From an uncultured Burkholderiales bacterium (lineage in GTDB: Bacteria > Pseudomonadota > Gammaproteobacteria > Burkholderiales > Burkholderiaceae): a stretch of DNA of 28,206 nucleotides. Shown one piece after another: positions 23,765 to 28,206 of this stretch. Every line of letters starts with the position of its first letter. Within the stretch, counting starts at the first letter, position 1. The notes beneath the pieces are model-generated. The model searched no databases. It was not told where the DNA came from and saw only the letters and a program-made list of their open reading frames with translations. The stretch spans positions 1 to 28,206 of the forward strand of contig CAMLJY010000070.1 of NCBI GenBank assembly GCA_946480465.1, written 5' to 3'. Both the position numbers and the translations under genes were made by a program.

Positions 23765-25153
23765 TCACACGCCCAGCGGGCGGTAGGCGTAGAACTGGTC
23801 GATCGCCGGCGTGGCGGCGAGCGGCTTGTAGACGATGCAGCGCAGCGCCGAGGACCAGGCGAAGCGCTTGCCGACGAAGGGGGCGGGGTAGGCCAGCTGG
23901 GCGCCGTTGGCGAACGGGCGACGCGTCACTTGCCAGTTATCGGCCCGGCTGGCCGGGATCTCGACTTCGTACACCGCGCCGCGGTCGGCCGCGGTGAAGA
24001 GGATGACGCGGTCCAGCTCCGGCACGTACACCCAGGGCGTGGCGCGCGCGGGGTCGAAGGGGATGGGCTGGCTGAAGGCGATGCGCGTCCAGCCGCCGGG
24101 CTGGTCGGGGTCGAAGGTGTAGCCGACCACGGCGTCCTTGTAGGGGCCGATGGCGGCCAGCCAGTCGGCGCGCGGCAGGTACTGCATGATGGGCCGGCTG
24201 ATCTCGAACAGCGCCTCGGTGCCGCGGTACGGCACGGCCAGTTGCTGGCGCGTGGCGATGTCGGTGTAGCAGATCTTGTAGCGGAAGGCCGAGGGCGCGG
24301 CGAACCACCAGACGCGCTGGCGCCGTTCGTCGTAGGCGGCACAGCCGCCGGCACCGGTGAAGCGCTGGTCGCCGTTGACGCTGAAGCGGCTCCATTCATT
24401 GGCGCGCCGGATCTCCGGCGCTTCGATGTTGCGCACGTTCAGGTCCAGCTTGTGCGCCCAGTAGCTGTTGCGCGCCATGACCACGTGCTGCGCCGAGCCG
24501 AAGGGCCGCAGCAGCGAGCCGTAGGGCGCGCCGCCCACCTCGGGCGGCAGCATCACCAGCGTGTCGTAGGTGTGTCCGGATGCGGGCTTGCCGTCGGAGA
24601 AGTACTCGCCGTGCTCGGTGTCGAAGCCCGGGAAGGTGGGTGCGCTGGCCCGGTTGATGCCGGTGACGTTGCGGCTGGGATCGGCCGCGAGCTTGAAGCG
24701 CAGGTCGTTGAAATCGAGCATCGCGACCGAGTTGTCGTTGGTCGCCGAGTGCCCGCCGCCGAAGAACATCAGCGCGCCCAGCTCGCCCCACCAGGGGTTG
24801 TAGACGCCGCCGCTGTAGTCGTTGATGACCTTGTGCCACTCCGAGCCCAGGCCGTAGCGGAAGCCGCAGTTGTTCTGCGGGCAGGGGTCGATGTCGGTCC
24901 AGCTGTTGGCGGCGCGCACGATGGCCAGTTCACCGGGCTGCGGCACCCAGCCGGCGCCGGCGGGGGTGACGGTGCCGGGCTCGGTGGTGGTGGCCGGCGC
25001 GGTGGCCGCGGCGGCATCGGCCAGCGGGCGCTGGCGTGCGGCCGCGGCGGTGGCGCCGGCCTCGTCCCCTTCGGCGCTGCCGCCGCAGCCGGGCAGCCCC
25101 AGCAGTGCGGCGGCGGCGCCGGTGGACGAAGCGATGAATCGACGACGGTGCAT
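23765..25153 (-). CDS. Tat lipoprotein of unknown function, kelch/beta-propeller-like
   Basis: A 462-residue exported lipoprotein. Residues 1-23 carry an RRRF twin-arginine motif, a hydrophobic stretch and a lipobox LPGC with lipidation Cys23, followed by a low-complexity Ala/Thr linker to about residue 65. The folded part has GALMFFGGGHSATNDNSVAMLDF (126-148), like a kelch or galactose-oxidase blade. Later WVYVPELDRVILFTAADRGAVYEVE and RQRVWWFAAPSAFRYKICYTD are similar blade-like stretches. Six or seven such units would make a propeller, but they were not counted securely. No catalytic residues were recognised. The start at 25153 is decided by AAGGAGG just upstream; an in-frame ATG at 25168 lies ahead of that site. 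It heads a two-gene unit with the jelly-roll-like protein. Both are exported folded through Tat and may act on an extracellular polymer or cofactor-bound substrate. Confidence 0.85.
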   Translation of the reverse strand: MHRRRFIASSTGAAAALLGLPGCGGSAEGDEAGATAAAARQRPLADAAAATAPATTTEPGTVTPAGAGWVPQPGELAIVRAANSWTDIDPCPQNNCGFRYGLGSEWHKVINDYSGGVYNPWWGELGALMFFGGGHSATNDNSVAMLDFNDLRFKLAADPSRNVTGINRASAPTFPGFDTEHGEYFSDGKPASGHTYDTLVMLPPEVGGAPYGSLLRPFGSAQHVVMARNSYWAHKLDLNVRNIEAPEIRRANEWSRFSVNGDQRFTGAGGCAAYDERRQRVWWFAAPSAFRYKICYTDIATRQQLAVPYRGTEALFEISRPIMQYLPRADWLAAIGPYKDAVVGYTFDPDQPGGWTRIAFSQPIPFDPARATPWVYVPELDRVILFTAADRGAVYEVEIPASRADNWQVTRRPFANGAQLAYPAPFVGKRFAWSSALRCIVYKPLAATPAIDQFYAYRPLGV

Positions 25154-25467
25154 GAAACCTCCTTGCATGTGGCCGGCCCGGCGGGCCGCGCAACGCAGGA
25201 GTTAGCAGAGGGTGTGCCATTTACGCCCGCCGGCGCTGAGTGGTGCGTTGCAGGCGCTGAAAGGCGCATTGCCGCGCGAATGGCATGCCGCAGGGCCCGA
25301 GCGGCAGGTGGATGAGGTGTTCGCGGCGGTGGGCCAGCGCGGCGGAGTGCGCGAATCGGCACTGCCGAGGACGCGTGCGGGGTCGAATTCGCGCCGTCGA
25401 CTTGGCCCGGGCCCCGGAGGCGCGCAGGGCCGGTGCCGGCGGCATGGTCCTTGCGCTGGCGCGCTCC
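25154..25467. other. Divergent intergenic region, no secure gene
   Basis: About 314 bp separate the minus-strand lipoprotein from the plus-strand lipoprotein, so promoters for both should be here. None is convincing. A stretch at about 25250-25380 reads in one plus frame as ALPREWHAAGPERQVDEVF and on, with coding-like third positions. It does not continue into a recognisable protein and has no good start, so it may be a gene remnant or chance. Confidence 0.5.
25158..25164 (-). promoter_or_regulatory. Ribosome binding site that fixes the kelch-like lipoprotein start
   Basis: AAGGAGG on the minus strand lies 4 nt before the ATG at 25153. The in-frame ATG at 25168 overlaps the upstream side of this site and so is not the likely start. 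Confidence 0.8.
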
Positions 25468-26436
25468 ATGGACGCGACCTCTTCTCTCGACAGCCCGTTG
25501 GCCAGCGCCAGCGTTCGACAGTTCCGCTTGTGCACCCTGATGGTGGCCCTTGCGCTCGGCGCCTGCGGCGGCGGTGGATCGGGGGAGCCGCCGGTTTCCG
25601 GGCCGGCGCCCGCACCTTCCCCTGCACCTTCTCCCGCACCTTCTCCGACCACCGGGCCGCCCGCCGCGCCCGCACCCTCGCCTGCACCGGTCTCTGCGCC
25701 GGTGCCCTCACCCGTCCCCCCGCCGGCCCCTGTGCCGCCGCCGCCGTCGCCGGCGTTGAAGGTGCTGCGGTATGGCGTGCTCGCGCGCAGTGATGGCTTT
25801 GCGTTCAGCAGGACCGAGGCGGGTGACTTGACGGCCCTGAGCCAGACGCAGGCCCTGCTGTCGCTGGCGGACCGAGGGCGCACGACCCTGGAGGTCATCT
25901 CGACTTCTCCATTCGCGATGACGGCCACCGCGCAGGACTTTCGCGTCTGGACGCGCTTCCAGGGTAGCTTGGTGATGTTGTGCGACGCCGCCGGGGCGCC
26001 GCCGGCCGCCTCGCTGGGCCGCTACGCGCTGGTGGCCGGGTCGGTCCTGCCCGGGGGTGCCGAGGTGGCCTCGGTGGTCGACGTGCGGGCGCTGGCCGGG
26101 CGGCGCTTCCATGCCCTGGTGGATTGCCGGTACTGGCAGCGTGACGGCACCTTGGTGGAGGGGCCGGCGCCGGATGAGCGGACGGTGAGGCTGGTGTTCG
26201 ACGCGCAGTCGAACGCCACGCGTTCGGACATCCTGCCGGGGAGCGGTCCATACATCACGGCCGCGGGGCTCGACGTCATGATCACGGGCGCGGCGTACGA
26301 CCAACGGCGTCTGCTGGCCTTTCGCATCGACGACGCCGGTACGGCGCGCCACGTGCTGGTCGAGCGCGGCTTCGCGGACGAGGCGTCCCGGACGCCGGGC
26401 GACCTCATCGTGTGGGTGGAGGACAACCGCCCTTGA
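25468..26436 (+). CDS. Hypothetical lipoprotein with proline-rich stalk
   Basis: A 322-residue predicted lipoprotein not matched to a family. The signal region ends in a lipobox LGAC with lipidation Cys33, then GGGGSG. Residues about 41-96 are almost only Pro, Ala and Ser (PAPSPAPSPAPSP and variants), a rigid spacer that would hold the C-terminal domain off the membrane. The remaining 220 residues look like a beta-rich soluble domain (LEVISTSPFAMTATAQDFRVWTRFQG, RFHALVDCRYWQRDG, LDVMITGAAYDQRRLLAFRIDD). The start is uncertain: 25468 gives a compact signal peptide, and 25444 is also in frame; neither has a strong Shine-Dalgarno. The frame stays open to 25285 but that part is Arg/Cys-rich and unlike coding sequence. 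It is divergent from the kelch-like lipoprotein and convergent with the cupredoxin gene. Confidence 0.75.
   Translation: MDATSSLDSPLASASVRQFRLCTLMVALALGACGGGGSGEPPVSGPAPAPSPAPSPAPSPTTGPPAAPAPSPAPVSAPVPSPVPPPAPVPPPPSPALKVLRYGVLARSDGFAFSRTEAGDLTALSQTQALLSLADRGRTTLEVISTSPFAMTATAQDFRVWTRFQGSLVMLCDAAGAPPAASLGRYALVAGSVLPGGAEVASVVDVRALAGRRFHALVDCRYWQRDGTLVEGPAPDERTVRLVFDAQSNATRSDILPGSGPYITAAGLDVMITGAAYDQRRLLAFRIDDAGTARHVLVERGFADEASRTPGDLIVWVEDNRP
25609..25644 (+). repeat. 12-bp tandem repeats encoding the proline stalk
   Basis: Three consecutive 12-bp units of the form CCYGCACCTTCY encode PAPS each time. Looser copies follow to about 25750. Such tracts can change length by slippage, which would alter the stalk of the lipoprotein in four-residue steps. 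Confidence 0.8.
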
Positions 26437-26474
26437 GCTGCGCGGGGCCGGTACCCAGGACCGCCGGCCCGGCG

Positions 26475-26507
26475 CGCGCGCCAGCCCGCTAGCGACGCTG
26501 GCGCGCG
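26475..26507. terminator. Bidirectional terminator hairpin overlapping the cupredoxin stop
   Basis: CGCGCGCCAGC and GCTGGCGCGCG form a perfect 11-bp stem with an 11-nt loop. The cupredoxin stop codon (26489-26491) is in the loop, and the right arm is coding sequence for its last residues. It lies between convergent genes (lipoprotein stop at 26436). There is no T-tract. Confidence 0.55.
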
Positions 26508-27016
26508 GTCTTCCTGGGCCCGACGGTCACCGTGCCCACCATGCCGGCCTCGTAGTGCCCCGGGATCAGGCAGGCGAAGGCGAACTGGCCGCGGCGGTTG
26601 AAGTGCCAGACGATCTCGTCGGACTGGCCGGGGTCGAGGTGGACCATGTGCACTTCGTCGTGGGCCATGTCGGGGTGGCGGCGCATCAGGTCGGCATGCA
26701 CCTTCAGGTCGGCCGGGGTGCCGAGGACCCATTCGTGCAGCATCTTGCCGGTGTTGCGCAGCACGAAGCGGATGGTGTCGCCCTCTTCCACCTCGACGTG
26801 CGAGGGCGTGAACCGCATGGTGTCGTCCATGTCGATGAGGATGGTGCGGCGCACCTGCTTGCGCAGGCCGGCGATGCCGAAGTCGGTCTGCACGACCTTG
26901 TAGGTGCCTTCGGCATGGCGTGCGCCGTGGGCCTTGGGGCCGTGGGCGGCGGCGCCGCCGTGGGCCAGGACGAGCGCGGCGGCGCCGATCAGGCTGATCC
27001 AGGTTGTCTTGGTCAT
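26489..27016 (-). CDS. Periplasmic cupredoxin (plastocyanin-like type 1 copper protein)
   Basis: A 175-residue exported blue-copper-type protein, probably an electron carrier or copper-binding factor in the periplasm. A signal peptide ends about residue 24 (GGAAA-H), followed by a His-containing segment (HGPKAHGARH) that could bind metal. The cupredoxin core has VEEGDTIRFVLRNTGKMLHEW and FACLIPGHYEAGMVGTVTVG. The likely type 1 ligands are His94, Cys149, His154 and Met159, with C-x4-H-x4-M spacing. It is longer than a minimal plastocyanin because of the N-terminal region and a loop near 100-125 rich in His and Met. Its ATG overlaps the TlpA stop in ATGA, so the two are translationally coupled. 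The context suggests copper handling or delivery to an oxidase. The redox partner is not visible. Confidence 0.93.
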   Translation of the reverse strand: MTKTTWISLIGAAALVLAHGGAAAHGPKAHGARHAEGTYKVVQTDFGIAGLRKQVRRTILIDMDDTMRFTPSHVEVEEGDTIRFVLRNTGKMLHEWVLGTPADLKVHADLMRRHPDMAHDEVHMVHLDPGQSDEIVWHFNRRGQFAFACLIPGHYEAGMVGTVTVGPRKTARQRR

Positions 27017-27681
27017 CGTGGGGTCCGTTCCTTGAGGGCGTTGAGGGTGGGGTTGGCAGCCGGTGGCGGCGCGCCGGGGCTGGCGGGCGCGAACAGCTGC
27101 TCGATGCGGGCCGCATCGAGCTGGCCGCTGAACGCGCCGACGCGGCGGCCGTCGATGAAGAAGTAGCTGCGCGGCAGCTCGCCGGCCCAGCGGCGGTCGA
27201 CGTCGAAGCGCAGGGCCGGCGCGTTGGCCTCGGCGAAGAGCCAGGTGCGGGCGGGGTCGATGCCGTGGCGGCGCAGCGCGGCGGTGACGGCGGGCGCCTG
27301 CTCGGGCCCGTCTGTGGAGACGAGCACGAGTTGCCAGTGGCGGTGGCGTTCGGCCAGTTGCTTGAGCAGCGGCAGCTCTTGCAGGCAGGGGGCGCAATGC
27401 GCGGACCAGAAGTTGACCAGCAGCGGGCCGGAGGCGTGGCGGGTGATGAGGCGTTGCATCTCCCCCACTTGAAACGCCTGCGGCTGGGACGGCTGCGCGG
27501 ACGGCATGAGTTGCGTCCGCGGCGCGGACGGCACGGCCGGCGCTGATGGCACTGATGGCACGGGCTGCACGGACTGAGCGGCCGCGAAGCCGGTGGCGCC
27601 GTACAGCAGGGCCAGCAGCGCGGTGCCCCGTGCCACCGTTCGTGCGCATGCATCCATAGCGTTCAAACGACGCGTCTTCAT
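27013..27681 (-). CDS. TlpA-like periplasmic thiol-disulfide oxidoreductase
   Basis: A 222-residue exported thioredoxin-fold protein. The signal peptide runs to about residue 35 (GFAAA-Q), then a Pro/Ser/Ala-rich linker to about 70. The TlpA/ResA-type domain has LLVNFWSAHCAPCLQELPLL with Cys96 and Cys99 as the CAPC redox motif. FFIDG near 160-170 and the nearby LPRSY supply the usual cis-Pro region. Such proteins reduce disulfides during cytochrome c or copper-centre maturation. The start at 27681 is supported by GGAGGA 9 nt upstream and the signal peptide; the longer open frame upstream lies inside the neighbouring gene. It overlaps the BNR protein stop by 4 nt (ATGA) and the cupredoxin start by 4 nt. 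Delivery of copper to, or reduction of, the cupredoxin or an oxidase is an inference from context. Confidence 0.93.
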   Translation of the reverse strand: MKTRRLNAMDACARTVARGTALLALLYGATGFAAAQSVQPVPSVPSAPAVPSAPRTQLMPSAQPSQPQAFQVGEMQRLITRHASGPLLVNFWSAHCAPCLQELPLLKQLAERHRHWQLVLVSTDGPEQAPAVTAALRRHGIDPARTWLFAEANAPALRFDVDRRWAGELPRSYFFIDGRRVGAFSGQLDAARIEQLFAPASPGAPPPAANPTLNALKERTPR

Positions 27682-28206
27682 GGTGCCGCTTCCTCCGCGG
27701 GGACCATGCTCACCTTGTGGCCGATCTCGTCCGCCGACCACGACAGGAAGGCACGGCCGCCATGCGCCAGCAGCGCCGGGTGGTCGGAATTGCCCGCACT
27801 GCTGGCCAGAACCCGAGGTGCGCTCCACGTGCGGCCACCGTCACCTGACTGCCGCACCAGCACGCTGCTGCGCTGTCCGTCGAACTGCTTCCAGGCCAGC
27901 ACCACGCGCCGCCCCAGGCTCAGCACCGCGGGCCGGCCGGGCTGGGACTCGGGGTCGCCGAAGTGCATGGTGGTGACGAAGCGCCGGCCACCGTCGAAGC
28001 TGCGCGCATAACCCAGCCGCGGCTCGTCCGGGCCGCCGCTGAACCAGGCCACGTGCCGCGTGCCGTCGGCCGCGATGGCCAGCGCCGGGCCGTGGTGCGG
28101 GCAGCCGTCGAGCTGCCAGCCGTCGTGCGACACGCGCTGGAGGTCGAGCGTGGCTGCGGGTGCGGGTGCATCCAGCCAGGCCAGCGCGTGGTCGCGCACG
28201 TTGGGC
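27678..28206 (-). CDS. BNR/Asp-box repeat (sialidase-like) protein, N-terminus missing
   Basis: The C-terminal 175 or so residues of a protein whose start lies beyond the right edge. Two Asp-box-like motifs are visible: SFDGGRRF and the near-canonical SGDGGRTWSAP. These sit in beta-propeller blades such as HVAWFSGGPDEPRLGYARS and RVVLAWKQFDGQRSSVLVRQS. Asp boxes are structural, so sialidase activity cannot be inferred, and the catalytic residues would lie in the missing part. Its coupling by a 4-nt overlap to a TlpA-like protein and then a cupredoxin suggests a periplasmic or surface propeller in a redox or metal pathway rather than a true sialidase. An in-frame GTG at 28199 is not a credible start because the sequence before it is open. 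Confidence 0.85.
   Translation of the reverse strand, partial: PNVRDHALAWLDAPAPAATLDLQRVSHDGWQLDGCPHHGPALAIAADGTRHVAWFSGGPDEPRLGYARSFDGGRRFVTTMHFGDPESQPGRPAVLSLGRRVVLAWKQFDGQRSSVLVRQSGDGGRTWSAPRVLASSAGNSDHPALLAHGGRAFLSWSADEIGHKVSMVPAEEAAP

Noticed and set aside
25285..25467. N-terminal extension of the proline-stalk lipoprotein
   Set aside because: The translated stretch is Arg/Cys-rich without protein-like features and would place the lipobox signal too far inside.
27682..27828. Longer start for the TlpA-like protein
   Set aside because: It would lie inside the BNR gene. The start at 27681 has a Shine-Dalgarno and a proper signal peptide.
27678..28206. True sialidase activity
   Set aside because: Only Asp-box structural repeats are visible and the catalytic residues would be in the missing part.

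Overview
The window is very GC-rich, with GC-dominated third codon positions. Its gene content (a GltI-type amino acid binding protein, Tat-exported proteins, TonB receptors, a CHASE hybrid kinase, a cupredoxin/TlpA pair) fits a betaproteobacterium, most likely Burkholderiales. That placement is an inference from gene types and composition, not from a database match. Fourteen protein-coding genes are supported, two of them cut by the window edges. Twelve lie on the minus strand. No rRNA, tRNA, CRISPR array, insertion sequence or phage gene was seen.

Left (1-13198): a truncated glutamate/aspartate-type ABC transporter binding protein sits behind a good sigma-54-like promoter. Beside it is a natural-product locus. 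A single 3458-residue nonribosomal peptide synthetase has the order C-A-T-C-A-T-C-A-T-TE. It is divergent from a small MbtH-like protein, which converges on a diaminobutyrate aminotransferase. The aminotransferase would supply L-2,4-diaminobutyrate (Dab), and the first adenylation domain has an acidic pocket that fits Dab. The likely product is a Dab-containing tripeptide, perhaps N-acylated because the protein starts with a condensation domain, released by the thioesterase. The 187 bp between NRPS and MbtH hold three consecutive perfect inverted repeats.

Middle (13460-21970): a signalling and outer-membrane block. Two paralogous TonB-dependent receptors, each 699 residues, flank a membrane-bound dCache-HAMP diguanylate cyclase. 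The order TonB2, GGDEF, TonB1 is read as an operon: one junction is a TGATG overlap and the other is 31 bp. A second sigma-54-like element lies upstream of TonB2. Further upstream on the same strand is a CHASE-domain hybrid histidine kinase.

Right (22125-28206): two exported proteins with no firm family (a Tat lipoprotein resembling a beta-propeller and a Tat protein resembling a jelly-roll lectin or lyase) form a close pair. Divergent from them is a lipoprotein with a proline-rich stalk. The window ends with a tightly overlapping trio: a BNR/sialidase-like protein (partial), a TlpA-like thioredoxin and a type-1-copper cupredoxin, suggesting periplasmic copper or redox work.

The points most worth following up are the unassigned NRPS product, the receptor-cyclase-receptor operon with its candidate sigma-54 promoter, and the uncharacterised exported pair.
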